NCBI RefSeq assembly: GCF_000588875.1
Contig: NZ_JEMV01000036.1
Span: 1-41,653 of the forward strand
DNA length: 41,653 bases
Source: Sphingobium sp. Ant17
GTDB lineage: Bacteria > Pseudomonadota > Alphaproteobacteria > Sphingomonadales > Sphingomonadaceae
Direction: 5' to 3'
The position numbers were made by a program, and so were the translations under genes. The number at the start of each line of letters is the position of its first letter. Position 1 is the first letter of the stretch. Positions 6,916 through 16,120 of this stretch are shown in pieces. The notes under the pieces were generated by a model. The model searched no databases and was not told the origin of the DNA. It was given only the letters and a program-made list of their open reading frames with translations.

Positions 6916-8685
6916 ATGAGATATGTTTTACTCCGTAAAATCGATAACGACAAGACTGTCGATCTTAATCGAATCTGTGCTGCATTGAGCCTGGAGCTAG
7001 TTTACTCCGGGCGACATGTTGCCGTCTTCGCACATTCGAACTCCCAAATTGTTGAGCTGCCCGGTGGACGTGGAATTGTACTAGGCAAGCTGTACGAGCG
7101 CGAAAACTCGCAACCGCTTGTCAGCATGACCGATGCTCAGGCGGAACGCATCCTCGACAGCCATGGGCGCGTTCTGATGTCCGATTTTTGGGGCGGATAT
7201 GTTGCAATTCTCACAACCCAGGAATTGGATCTCGTTATCCGCGACCCGTCCGGATCGGTGCCCTGCTATTATCTTTCACGACACGATAGTATCTCCCTCT
7301 CTTCTGACCCAACCCTTCTAGTTGAGCTTGGTCTGCTCGATCCCGACCTGGATCATTCCTATCTGGTCCAGCACTTACGCGCGATCTCACTACGGCCATC
7401 GCAAACGGGATTCCGCGGGCTGGTGGAACTTCTCCGTGGGGAGCGCCTCTTGATTCGACCTGCCTCGGTCGTGCGGGATACGCTTTGGTCGCCTTGGGAG
7501 TTTGCGATTCAAGCCAGCAATTATCATGAGCAGGACGGCGAGGCTGAGGAATTGCGCGCTCTCGTAGAAACCTGCGCGCGCAGCCTCACCGCCGGCATGG
7601 ACCATTTGCTTGTGGATCTGTCGGGAGGCTTGGATTCTTCAATTCTTACAGCAGCCCTAGCCCCAGCAAATCGCGTGACATGTCTGAACTTCCTTACTTC
7701 TCAGGCATCGGGGGACGAGATTCATTTCGCTTCGGCGGTCGCGGGCGCATTTGGACTACCAATGGAAACGGTGCAACTTGATGTGGAGGAGGTCGATCTA
7801 TCGACATCTGCCGCCAGCAGCCTTCCCCGACCGACCACGCGCTCTTTCGTTCAGGCCTGGGATTGCCGGGCGCGTGAGGTCGCCCAGCGGATCGGCGCCG
7901 ATGGTTATGTAAATGGGGCGGGTGGGGACAATGTATTCTGCTCCCTGCAATCGGTCGCCCCCGTTGCGGACCGACTTCTCGTCTGGCGACATATCGGCGG
8001 AGTTCTTCGCTCGGCAGGCGACCTAAGCGAACTCACTGGCTGTTCCGCTCTCACGGCACTGACTCGGGGAATGCGTCGCGCCTGGCGAATGCCGCCGACT
8101 TACAGGTGGCTGGCAGATCGAGAATTTCTCCTTGAGCGGGTGGACGAGCCACATATTGATCCCTCACTGCATCCCTGGTTCAACGTACCGGAGGGAGGTC
8201 TGCCCGGAAGCGCAGCGCATATCGCGCTGTTACTCCAAATCGAGAACCATCTGGAGAGCTTTTCACGGAAGCCGATGATCTACCCGCTCCTTGCTCAACC
8301 AATTGTTGAGTGGTGCCTGAGCAAGCCCAGTTGGCGGTGGTGTCAGGGCGGTCAGAATCGAGTGCTAGCACGAGAGGCGTTTTCAAATATATTGCCGGAT
8401 GGTGTTGTCCGGCGCCGCGACAAGGGCACCCCCGAGAGTTTCTTGGTTGATCTCTTCGAGGCTAAGAAAACCCAGATTCGGGAGATCGTTGGCGACGGGA
8501 TGCTCGCCTCCTGGGGAATTATCGATCGCGAGGCTATTCTGCGCGCGATCGATCATGCCGGGCCGGCTCGTGGTCTGACCCATTCGAGAATACTCAGGAT
8601 CGTGGACGTCGAGGCTTGGATACACTCATGGACTGAGAGGCGCATGTCCAGACAGGGAAAGACACCGCTGCTTTATAGCGCGTAG
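6916..8685 (+). CDS. Lasso peptide macrolactam synthetase (C), asparagine synthetase homologue
   Basis: The 589-residue protein has an N-terminal glutamine-amidotransferase-like domain (residues about 1-190) and a C-terminal asparagine synthetase-like ATP-pyrophosphatase domain. The PP-loop SGGLDSS is at residues 236-242 and a DKGTPES motif lies in the C-terminal part. In lasso pathways this enzyme adenylates the ring Asp/Glu side chain and joins it to the new N-terminal amine while the tail is threaded. The N-terminus lacks the catalytic Cys2 of true asparagine synthetases, consistent with a non-hydrolytic role. The ATG lies two bases after the B stop. Its last 60 bases overlap the convergent isopeptidase gene. 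Confidence 0.92.
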   Translation: MRYVLLRKIDNDKTVDLNRICAALSLELVYSGRHVAVFAHSNSQIVELPGGRGIVLGKLYERENSQPLVSMTDAQAERILDSHGRVLMSDFWGGYVAILTTQELDLVIRDPSGSVPCYYLSRHDSISLSSDPTLLVELGLLDPDLDHSYLVQHLRAISLRPSQTGFRGLVELLRGERLLIRPASVVRDTLWSPWEFAIQASNYHEQDGEAEELRALVETCARSLTAGMDHLLVDLSGGLDSSILTAALAPANRVTCLNFLTSQASGDEIHFASAVAGAFGLPMETVQLDVEEVDLSTSAASSLPRPTTRSFVQAWDCRAREVAQRIGADGYVNGAGGDNVFCSLQSVAPVADRLLVWRHIGGVLRSAGDLSELTGCSALTALTRGMRRAWRMPPTYRWLADREFLLERVDEPHIDPSLHPWFNVPEGGLPGSAAHIALLLQIENHLESFSRKPMIYPLLAQPIVEWCLSKPSWRWCQGGQNRVLAREAFSNILPDGVVRRRDKGTPESFLVDLFEAKKTQIREIVGDGMLASWGIIDREAILRAIDHAGPARGLTHSRILRIVDVEAWIHSWTERRMSRQGKTPLLYSA

Positions 8686-10773
8686 GCGGCTCCAACGGTC
8701 ATATTGTTCGCGCTTGGCATCCGCGTTATCTTCTTGTCCGCGGAGCCAGTAGTTGAACCAATCGAGACTTCGCTCGTAGACCGCTAGGCGGTGTGCTGGC
8801 TGCCACTTTACATGGCGCTCATCAGGAAAAACATAGAGCTCTACGGGAGAGCCGGACTCACGGAGAGCATTAAAACTTTCCAGGCCCAACAGATACTCAT
8901 CACTTGGAAGCTGCATCAGCACCGGCGCTTTCACGCGCGATGCGTTCAATGCAAGCGACATTGGGCGCCAGAACGCTTCGTCACGATCGACGGTGCGGGG
9001 AAAGCCCCGACTCCGATTGACGCGCGCCCAACGCTCGCCGCCATAGATCATGACCGTGTTGGGGTCGATGCAGCAGGAACTCACAGAGACAGCCGCAAAG
9101 GTTCGACTGTTGATCAAAGCAAATTGGGCCGTGGTTGCGCCGTCGCTCAGGCCTGTCAGCCCGATCCTGGCTGGATCTACCACGCCCATGTCGATGACTT
9201 TCGCGACCCCAATTTCCAACGATGATAGGAGACTTCGGCGTTCTCTCCATGCGGTCTCATCCTCCCGATTAGCGTCATCCCAATTCCGAATGTTCGGCAG
9301 GATGCGGGCGATGAAGTTCGGCTGCTCGAGACTGAGGACCGCAAATCCCGCAGTCGCGAATAGCTGGATTGGGTACTCGTCTCCGGTGCCACCCCGAAGA
9401 AATCCGTCACTATGATACTGCACGACGACTAGCGGAAGCTTGCTCTCCCCGTCGTAGCCGGGGGGCAGCACGAGATCTCCCCAGACTTCCAGACCATTCG
9501 CGTTTTTCCACCGGAGACGCTGAACCGACCCTAACGCGATCGATTCAAACTCTGGATTGGGATCGAAGAGTACGATGCCCTTGCCCGATTGCAGGTCGAT
9601 GCTCACCAGCCTGCGTGGCGCTGTCGCACCATCTTTCAGGCACAGCAGGGCCGACGATGAGACCTTGCAGTCCGCCAGAGTGTCGAGCGTCGCGTATAGC
9701 GTCTTCGGAGCATCGACACCGTTCCAGAGATAGACAATCGTCTCCTCATTTTTCCATCCGCGACGGACCAGGAACACGAGCGATTTTCTGCTGTCGCTCC
9801 AATCGAGGGCGAACACATCCCCGCTGCATTCCTCATATTCGCAGCGCAATGGTTTCCCGTTCGGTGCCGTCGACCATACGACGCTCTCGCTGAACAGGGT
9901 ATCATCGAGCTTTGCGATCCATGCCCAGCGACCGTTCGGACCAATCGCAACGGAATTCTCCTCGCTTGAACTCAGTGCAGCTTGTCCTTGAGGACGGGTT
10001 GCCAAATTCCCAATCGACGGAGCGTTTCCAACCGCGACGGTTTCCGTCACGGTGCGAAGAGGCTCCATCAGGAGTGGCCGATCTCCCTGGTTCGGCATGA
10101 ACCGATCATCATAGTGGAAGCCGCGCCGTGCTTCATCGGCGCTTCGCGTGTCTCTCTGCGCAAGTTCGGGGCGCGTCTTGAGAACGAGAGACCGGCCATC
10201 GGCAGACCAAGCGACGCTTTCAACATCCGAGGCTAGTCCCGTTGCCAGGTGCGACTCTCCAGTCGCGATATCGACTATCCATGCTTCAGTGCGGCGATCC
10301 GACCGCTTCAACCAGGCGAGAGCCCGGCCATCCGGCCGCCAGACAGGTCTGTTCTGGGCCGGCATTCCCGAACTGACCACCAATTGGCGGATTGCGAGCG
10401 GCGGCTCGGCCAAGAAACCCCGCCACACGTCCATCAAGTGCAGGCCCTTGTCCGCCAGGTCGAGGATGACCAGTCCGTTGCAATAGGTGTTGCTCGCCGG
10501 ATCTGCACGGCGGACCACAAAGGCAAGCCGGTTGCGGTCTGGCGAAATTGCCATCGGATGATCATACCGAAAGAGGGAACTTTCCGGTGATCCGATATCG
10601 CGCAGTTGCACAAGGTCCAAGGCGGTGAGGTTCCGCTTTGGGCCGGCCATATCCTTCTCCGGAAGGAGACCAGGACACCGGTTCGAAGTGGCAGCCATTG
10701 CGGACGTCGCTGAAAGCAGGCTCATGACGAGCAAGCTGGTACGAGCGCCCGTAAACGCGCAATCGATGATCAT
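8626..10773 (-). CDS. AtxE2-like lasso peptide isopeptidase
   Basis: The 715-residue protein has a signal peptide (SLLVMSLLSATSAMA), a beta-propeller region (residues about 65-410 with SPDRNRLAFV and PDGRALAWL repeats) and a prolyl-oligopeptidase-type alpha/beta hydrolase domain. The putative triad is Ser543 (GLSDG), Asp625 (LPSDEYLLG) and His654 (DERHVKW). Enzymes of this family linearise lasso peptides by cutting the isopeptide bond. It starts three bases after the TonB receptor stop, so both are co-transcribed. Its 3' end runs 60 bases antisense into the C gene. The signal sequence points to the periplasm, where it would meet imported peptide. Confidence 0.93.
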   Translation of the reverse strand: MIIDCAFTGARTSLLVMSLLSATSAMAATSNRCPGLLPEKDMAGPKRNLTALDLVQLRDIGSPESSLFRYDHPMAISPDRNRLAFVVRRADPASNTYCNGLVILDLADKGLHLMDVWRGFLAEPPLAIRQLVVSSGMPAQNRPVWRPDGRALAWLKRSDRRTEAWIVDIATGESHLATGLASDVESVAWSADGRSLVLKTRPELAQRDTRSADEARRGFHYDDRFMPNQGDRPLLMEPLRTVTETVAVGNAPSIGNLATRPQGQAALSSSEENSVAIGPNGRWAWIAKLDDTLFSESVVWSTAPNGKPLRCEYEECSGDVFALDWSDSRKSLVFLVRRGWKNEETIVYLWNGVDAPKTLYATLDTLADCKVSSSALLCLKDGATAPRRLVSIDLQSGKGIVLFDPNPEFESIALGSVQRLRWKNANGLEVWGDLVLPPGYDGESKLPLVVVQYHSDGFLRGGTGDEYPIQLFATAGFAVLSLEQPNFIARILPNIRNWDDANREDETAWRERRSLLSSLEIGVAKVIDMGVVDPARIGLTGLSDGATTAQFALINSRTFAAVSVSSCCIDPNTVMIYGGERWARVNRSRGFPRTVDRDEAFWRPMSLALNASRVKAPVLMQLPSDEYLLGLESFNALRESGSPVELYVFPDERHVKWQPAHRLAVYERSLDWFNYWLRGQEDNADAKREQYDRWSRLRAIKQRCLSLSGHAPLSP

Positions 10774-10776
10774 GAT

Positions 10777-13359
10777 TTACCAGCGCTTTGTGATCGAGAG
10801 GCTAACGAACCGTCCGACGGCCGAATAATTGGTTGAATCGAACGGTGTTGCGTAGACGAACGTCTTGGCGATCATGTCAGGTTTGTCGTTGAATAGGTTC
10901 TGCACCGTGGCGGAGATCTCAAGACTAGGGCCGTCTCGGGATTCACCCATTGCCAGATGGCGAGCGCTCAAATCGACAGTCGTCATCGACGACACGCCGG
11001 GGCGGGCTGCCGACCGATTGTCGGTTACGCCTCCGATATAGTTGATGAATAGAGAGCCGCTGGTCGACCTGTTGTCGAATGAAGCCCCGCCGCGCGCTCT
11101 GAAGTGTGGCGGATTGAAAATCGTGCCGGCAAGATCGACCATGGGTTGACCGTCCGATAGCCGCTGCTTGCTCTCTATATAGCTGGCGTCGGCGTGAAGC
11201 GTGAGCCGCCCGGCCCTCGGTAGCTCGAAGCCGTATCGCCCGGAGAAATCGACGCCCTGGACCTTCTGGCTGCTCGCATTACGGTTCACGCCGTTCACGA
11301 TCGCGACGACGGTTCCAAGGTCATATGGGCGACCGCTGGCGTTGAAGACCTGATCGGCAGAAGAATAAGTTCCAGCAATCTCCGTGGCGGTTGGATCCAA
11401 CGCGACCAACGATCCAAATACCGGATTGGTCAATGCATTCGCGGAGGACGGAAACGGCGATACGACGCGGTTGCGATAGTCTACATGGAAATAGCTTATC
11501 TCGAGTGACGCATTCGGTATTAATCCGGGATCAAGGCTTGCTGTGGCGGTCCAAGTCGTGGCGCGCTCCGGGCCAATATTCGGATTACCGCCGGTGAGGA
11601 AGAGCACAGATGACCCAGCAGGATATGTTGATCCTCCAACTGCGCTAGCGTCATATATTGTTGCATTCCTGAGGGAGTATTGTTGATAGAACTGCGGAGC
11701 CTTGAATGAACGCCCCCACGATCCCTTGAGAGAGATGCCGGATATGGGCGAGTAGATCATGCCGATCTTTGGGGTCGTGACATTGCCGATATTATCATAA
11801 TCCTCATGGCGAGCTGCAAGGTTGACCGTGAGGCGATGCACGAACGCGATGTCTTGGCTGGGGCCGATCAATGGGAAATTCAGCTCGGCGAACGCGTATT
11901 TGGCGCCCTGCGATTCATCGATTCCGCGTGGTTGACGCACACGGGTGGAGGTATAGTCGTTGTTGCGATAGCCTACGCCCGATGCGAGGCGGACAGGACC
12001 TCCAGGGAGGTCGATGAGTTTTCCCTCGACGCCGAGTTCGACAGACTTGGTCGTGTTATGGTAGGTGCCAGCGATAACCGAAACGACGGACCCGTTCTGG
12101 TAGGTCTCGGACCCATAGTCGGTATTGTCCTGAGCATAGACACCCGTCAATGAAACATTCCAGTCATTTGAAACGTCGAACTTGAGGGATGGAGCCAGCG
12201 CGAAGGCTTGGGCTTTAAACCAACCTAAACTGCCAAGAACCTTGTAGTCTCTGGTGTTCGTAAATGGAACGTTATATCCGGAATCGCGCCAATTATAGAG
12301 GGCATCGACCTTGAACTCGATATTAGGGGCGAGCATTTGATGTCCACTGAGGATCGCATTGTGCCGTTTTATTTCGGGCAGGATGGTCGTATCGCCCCAC
12401 AGGCTGAAGGTGTAATCTCGCTGGCGGGCGATGACCGGAATTGTCTTCGCGAACTCATAAGCAAGCAGCACTCCTCCGGTCGACCAGCGCTTTCCACCGA
12501 CCGCTGAATATTGCTGCTGTTCGTTGCCACCGTCGGTCGACGCGCCAAATCTCGCGGAAGTCGAAAGACCATCGAAGTCACGGGACAACACGATATTTGC
12601 CACACCGGCGACTGCATCCGATCCATACACTGCGGAAGCACCGTCGGCGACGATCTCGATTCTATCGACCGCCGCAAACGGGATCGTCGAGACGTCGATG
12701 CCTTGGAACGCCGAATTATAGGCGAGGCGGTGCCCATTCAGCAGCGTTAATGTCGCATCCTGGCCCAGACCCCTTAAATTGATCGAAGAACCCGAGCCAT
12801 AGTTCGCGCCATTCCGCTCCGGGACACCCTGGGCCACACCGGGATTCTGGCCGCCGCTGAAATTCTGGGGAATGCTACGGATCGCTTCGTCCACATTGGA
12901 CATGCCGGCGATACTCATCTCTTCTTGGGAAATCACTATCACAGGTGATGCAGCGGCAGCGCCCCTGATCCTTGATCCTGTCACGACAATATCTGATCCA
13001 TCCGCCGAGCGATCACCTAGTCCGCTCGACGCCTTCGATCGCCCCCGGATGATGACAACATCCCTTCGGTACTGGGCCGTAAGATCGGAGCCTTCCAGAA
13101 GCGCCCGGACAGCTTCATCCGCGCTAAAGCTTCCACGCAGCCGCGGCGCGTGCCTTCCAAGCACCGCCTCGGAGTGGAAGATGATCTCCTTCCCCGACAA
13201 GCGGCTCACGGTCTTGAGAGCTTCACCCAGGTCGCCGGCCTCAATGTTGTACTCGATGCGGTGCTGCTCCTGGGCGAATGCGGGAGCGACTGGCACCAGC
13301 GTACCGATCGCCACCGCTGCAAGGAGAGCACACCGAAACCGATACCCCATTCGAACCAT
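10777..13359 (-). CDS. TonB-dependent receptor with N-terminal STN signalling domain
   Basis: This outer-membrane receptor of 860 residues was started at the ATG with AAGGGGG six bases upstream, followed by a signal peptide (CALLAAVAIGTLVPVAPAFA). Next come a secretin/TonB short N-terminal domain (IEAGDLGEALKTVSRLSGKE to DVVIIRGR), a plug (DIVVTGSRIRG, DEAIRSIPQN), and a 22-strand-type barrel ending with an aromatic-poor terminal strand (RFVSLSITKRW). STN domains talk to FecR-type anti-sigma factors, and fecR/fecI homologues lie directly upstream. Lasso isopeptidase clusters often carry such a receptor, so the ligand is probably the lasso peptide or a ferric chelator. The 99-base gap upstream contains a T-rich then GTCCCTT/CCGTAGG stretch that may be an ECF promoter (weak call). 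Confidence 0.93.
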   Translation of the reverse strand: MVRMGYRFRCALLAAVAIGTLVPVAPAFAQEQHRIEYNIEAGDLGEALKTVSRLSGKEIIFHSEAVLGRHAPRLRGSFSADEAVRALLEGSDLTAQYRRDVVIIRGRSKASSGLGDRSADGSDIVVTGSRIRGAAAASPVIVISQEEMSIAGMSNVDEAIRSIPQNFSGGQNPGVAQGVPERNGANYGSGSSINLRGLGQDATLTLLNGHRLAYNSAFQGIDVSTIPFAAVDRIEIVADGASAVYGSDAVAGVANIVLSRDFDGLSTSARFGASTDGGNEQQQYSAVGGKRWSTGGVLLAYEFAKTIPVIARQRDYTFSLWGDTTILPEIKRHNAILSGHQMLAPNIEFKVDALYNWRDSGYNVPFTNTRDYKVLGSLGWFKAQAFALAPSLKFDVSNDWNVSLTGVYAQDNTDYGSETYQNGSVVSVIAGTYHNTTKSVELGVEGKLIDLPGGPVRLASGVGYRNNDYTSTRVRQPRGIDESQGAKYAFAELNFPLIGPSQDIAFVHRLTVNLAARHEDYDNIGNVTTPKIGMIYSPISGISLKGSWGRSFKAPQFYQQYSLRNATIYDASAVGGSTYPAGSSVLFLTGGNPNIGPERATTWTATASLDPGLIPNASLEISYFHVDYRNRVVSPFPSSANALTNPVFGSLVALDPTATEIAGTYSSADQVFNASGRPYDLGTVVAIVNGVNRNASSQKVQGVDFSGRYGFELPRAGRLTLHADASYIESKQRLSDGQPMVDLAGTIFNPPHFRARGGASFDNRSTSGSLFINYIGGVTDNRSAARPGVSSMTTVDLSARHLAMGESRDGPSLEISATVQNLFNDKPDMIAKTFVYATPFDSTNYSAVGRFVSLSITKRW

Positions 13360-13458
13360 CTTGTGCCCCCTTCGAAACTCCCGACAATTTGGCGAGATTT
13401 TCAGGGAGCATCGCAACAAAACTGCAACCTACGGGGTAAGGGACAAAAAAGTTTTCGG

Positions 13459-14523
13459 TTATCGCTTCCGGAGCGTGATCTCGTCCGGTTTGGTCCTTTC
13501 GACTTCAAGATCGAACAGAGTTGCAAGTCGGTCGGCGACCTGATCGGCATCATTTACCCGGAATCGGCCGCTAACTCGCAACGTCCCGATACTCGGATCG
13601 CCCAAACGGATAGCGGTTGTAGAATCCATGTTGGCTTCGGCCACGACCGCAGCGAGGGGCGTGCGCTCATACTCACGCACGGCCGAGATGGCCGGTAGCG
13701 GGGCTATAGGCTGAAGCTCGGCTCTTCCCGGCGCGGATCGAAGCACGGTCGGCGTGATAGCCGCGAAGCTGAGGGTCTCGCCCGGTTCAAGACGCGCCAC
13801 GGCTGTCCGGCCGGTCGTTCCCTTGATAGTGCTGGGGCGTTCGACGTCGACTGCACCGCGCAGCAGCCTAACGGTTACACGCTCATAGCGATCTAGACTG
13901 ACGTCGAAGATCGTCCCGCGTGCAGTCACGCTTCCTCCACCAGCTAGGACGACAAAGGGGCGCGTCTCATGCGCAACATCAAAGCGGGCACCACCACGTT
14001 CGAGTTTCAACTCGCGCCGACCAGTGCTGAAGCTCGTGAGGAGTTCACTGTTGGGATCGAGATCGACCGACGAACCATCTGCGAGCCGCACCGTCTTTCG
14101 GGAACCGTTCAGCGTCGCATAGCGCTGGCGCTCGGCCGTTTGATCAACCTTGGGCTGTGCCACCTGGACCGGAGCGTCTCCAGCGCCTGGTAACTCCACC
14201 TTTGCGATCCATCCTCCGATACCGACGGTCAGGAGGAGACTGGCTGCGATTGCCACCCATTTCCAAGCGCGGCCGCTCTCTTCATTGTCGTTGGCTTCAC
14301 CGGTTTGCTCTTCGTCCTGAGCCGCCATGAAGCGCCCCAATGCGAATATCTCGCCAGCTTCGTTGTATGCGCCTCGATGCGATGCCCCGAGGGCGAGCCA
14401 CTGCTCGAACTGGGGGCGCCACTCCTCGGCATCAGGACCCCGCATCCTGGCGAACCACAGGGATGCCTCACGCATCTGCTGGTCCATCCTCGGCATAGCC
14501 TCCGGCATCTCATCTTCAGCCAT
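13459..14523 (-). CDS. FecR-family transmembrane anti-sigma/sensor protein
   Basis: The product has an N-terminal DUF4880-like cytoplasmic helix region (ASLWFARMRGPDAEEWRPQF, WLALGASHRGAYNEA). One transmembrane helix follows (WVAIAASLLLTVGIGGWIA, about residues 88-106). The periplasmic FecR domain comes next (VRLADGSSVDLDPNSEL, GGARFDVAHETRPFVVLAG, GTIFDVS), and the C-terminus resembles an STN-like fold (RVSGRFRVNDADQVADRLATLF). It would receive a signal from the receptor's STN domain and control the sigma factor. The start was placed at an ATG overlapping the sigma gene by eight bases, and an ATG two codons upstream is equally possible. Confidence 0.9.
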   Translation of the reverse strand: MAEDEMPEAMPRMDQQMREASLWFARMRGPDAEEWRPQFEQWLALGASHRGAYNEAGEIFALGRFMAAQDEEQTGEANDNEESGRAWKWVAIAASLLLTVGIGGWIAKVELPGAGDAPVQVAQPKVDQTAERQRYATLNGSRKTVRLADGSSVDLDPNSELLTSFSTGRRELKLERGGARFDVAHETRPFVVLAGGGSVTARGTIFDVSLDRYERVTVRLLRGAVDVERPSTIKGTTGRTAVARLEPGETLSFAAITPTVLRSAPGRAELQPIAPLPAISAVREYERTPLAAVVAEANMDSTTAIRLGDPSIGTLRVSGRFRVNDADQVADRLATLFDLEVERTKPDEITLRKR

Positions 14524-15064
14524 GGGCATTTCCGATAATCTTGCCAATGCGCACAATGGCCTCCGCCACATGCCACTCCACGGTCCGGATACTGATATCG
14601 AGTTGTTCGGCTATCTGCCTATACCCGAGTTCTTCAGCGCGATGTAAAAAAAATACCTCTTTCGTCCTTGGCGGGAGGCGCTCGACAGCCAGTCGATAGC
14701 GGTGCCGCATCTCGTTCATTTCCGCGATGGCGTCCGGCCCGGCAATCTCCTCGCCGGCCGAATATACCACGGGATCGAAGGATTGTGCCTTGGTCCAGGC
14801 GCGCACGCGATCGGCCAGGAGATGTCGAACAATGCCCTGCAAATAAGCCCCGGGATTGCTCAAGGCGGCGGTGGATCGCGAAGCGACCAACCTCGTGAAA
14901 GCCTCCTGCACCAGATCATGCCTGTCCTCCTCGAGCCAGATGCGCCGCTTGAGAAAGGAAAGCAGCTTCGGCGCCTCCCTTCGATAAACGGCTTCGAACT
15001 GGCGGTCTTCATAGCGTGCAGACGCACGCGCGCAGATGCCATCATCCCCGTTGCCGCGAAACAT
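14516..15064 (-). CDS. FecI-type ECF RNA polymerase sigma factor
   Basis: The protein carries sigma region 2 (YRREAPKLLSFLKRRIW, DRHDLVQEAFTRLVA) and region 4 (RLPPRTKEVFFLHRAEELGYRQIAEQL, RTVEWHVAEAIVRI), the pattern of FecI-like extracytoplasmic-function factors. The frame stays open for another 70 codons upstream, but that part shows no sigma homology, so the ATG at MFRGNGDDG was chosen. No strong ribosome site is seen there and the true start is uncertain. The gene is followed by the FecR-like gene with an eight-base overlap. Together they probably drive the TonB receptor and isopeptidase. Confidence 0.88.
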   Translation of the reverse strand: MFRGNGDDGICARASARYEDRQFEAVYRREAPKLLSFLKRRIWLEEDRHDLVQEAFTRLVASRSTAALSNPGAYLQGIVRHLLADRVRAWTKAQSFDPVVYSAGEEIAGPDAIAEMNEMRHRYRLAVERLPPRTKEVFFLHRAEELGYRQIAEQLDISIRTVEWHVAEAIVRIGKIIGNAHG

Positions 15065-15340
15065 TGGTCTACGCGCACGTTTGGAGGGCGAAGCGCGCCA
15101 AAGGGCGACGCCAGAAAAGTAGCGAAGACAGCATGACAGGACCACCCAAGGGTGGCGGGCAATAGCGTCCAATGCGTGCGCCCAACCGTCATGGATGGAC
15201 ACGTTGTCATGCCTGGAAGGTTTATCCTGCAGGCGGTCCCCAGCCGTTTCCCGCGCTGCGCGAAAACTCTGCAACGATTTCCAGATGGTTGCAAGGCGCT
15301 ACAAGAAGGGAACTCCCATTTTCCCATCTGCATCGCCTCA

Positions 15341-15736
15341 TCAGCCCTCGTTCTGCTTGCGCGCTGGCGGAACCGCGACGAGTTCGACCAACCGGTCAAA
15401 GAAGCGGTCGAGCAATTCTCTCGCCGCCGGCTCCAGCTCGACAAGGATCCTTCGGCCATCGTTCGGATCGCGTCGGAGTTTGACCAGCCCGCGTTGAGCC
15501 AGTCGGTGGACGATCCGTTGCGAATTCCGTTCCGATGCGCTCGATGCTGCTGTTAGAGCGGTCAGCGAACGCGGCTGGCGACTCCTGCAGGTATAGAGAT
15601 CGAGGAGCATCTCGAATGCGGGAATCGTAAATAAGTCCCGGCCGAACTCATCTGCTCGCAGCCGCTGCACCTGTTCTGCAAAATCGACCATGCTGCACCT
15701 GTTTACGGTGGCTGTGATGCGCGAACCCTCCATCAT
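15341..15736 (-). CDS. MarR-family transcriptional regulator
   Basis: The 131-residue protein has the MarR winged-helix pattern: SLTALTAASSASERNSQRIV, then HRLAQRGLVKLRRDPNDGRR with the family's acidic-basic wing, then an amphipathic dimerisation helix (AARELLDRFFDRLVEL). GGGAG lies eight bases before the ATG. The start overlaps the stop of an upstream 24-codon ORF by ATGA, and a downstream ATG (MVDFAEQ) is an alternative. It may regulate itself through palindromes upstream. No obvious target gene is adjacent. Confidence 0.82.
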   Translation of the reverse strand: MMEGSRITATVNRCSMVDFAEQVQRLRADEFGRDLFTIPAFEMLLDLYTCRSRQPRSLTALTAASSASERNSQRIVHRLAQRGLVKLRRDPNDGRRILVELEPAARELLDRFFDRLVELVAVPPARKQNEG

Positions 15737-15807
15737 TTCAACTGCTCCCGATCCGACTTGTCGGATGGGCGGGAACCGACGGGAATCATCTTAGGGCGAA
15801 TGGGCAT
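15733..15807 (-). CDS. 24-residue ORF translationally coupled to MarR
   Basis: A short ORF (MPIRPKMIPVG to DREQLK) starts seven bases after a strong AAAGGAG. Its TGA overlaps the ATG of the MarR gene. The arrangement suggests a leader peptide or a tiny protein that couples translation to the regulator. The sequence is basic and has no known motif. It could also be a chance frame. Confidence 0.4.
   Translation of the reverse strand: MPIRPKMIPVGSRPSDKSDREQLK
15751..15766. promoter_or_regulatory. 16-base palindrome upstream of marR-type gene
   Basis: ATCCGAC-TT-GTCGGAT is a perfect inverted repeat 15 bases before the MarR start, of the size and symmetry of MarR operators. It lies inside the short upstream ORF, so repression from here would act downstream of transcription start if the promoter is further upstream. 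Confidence 0.45.
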
Positions 15808-15816
15808 GACACGCTC

Positions 15817-15834
15817 CTTTCTCAGGCGAGAAAG
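15817..15834. promoter_or_regulatory. Inverted repeat overlapping the leader ORF ribosome site
   Basis: CTTTCTC-AGGC-GAGAAAG is a perfect repeat. Read on the minus strand, its downstream arm runs into the AAAGGAG ribosome site of the 24-codon ORF. It is a second candidate operator or a translation-controlling hairpin for the MarR unit. Confidence 0.35.
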
Positions 15835-16120
15835 AATCTCATGTCTCCACGCGCCATATTGTAAGTTCTTGCCCGTAAATGGCTTCCGGACTGCATTGAT
15901 CCATTCTGGATGATTATGTGGGGGCCGCTAAATCGGACTCTGAGTTCGAGTGGGGCGTTCATGAAGCAATGCATTGCATCAGCCAAACGCATGCGCGACA
16001 ATCGCCGTTGGACCGTTCGCGCAGGCGGCTCACGTTGTCCTGTCTGCACCAGATGGTGATTCCTCGCCGTGCTACGCTCGCTTAACGGTGCTCGGTATAG
16101 ATGCCGCGCTCGATGTGGTT

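Noticed and set aside
15961..16059. 32-codon ORF with a CPVC motif before the nuclease-like gene
   Set aside because: It has only a weak GGGGCG upstream and no support apart from the motif.
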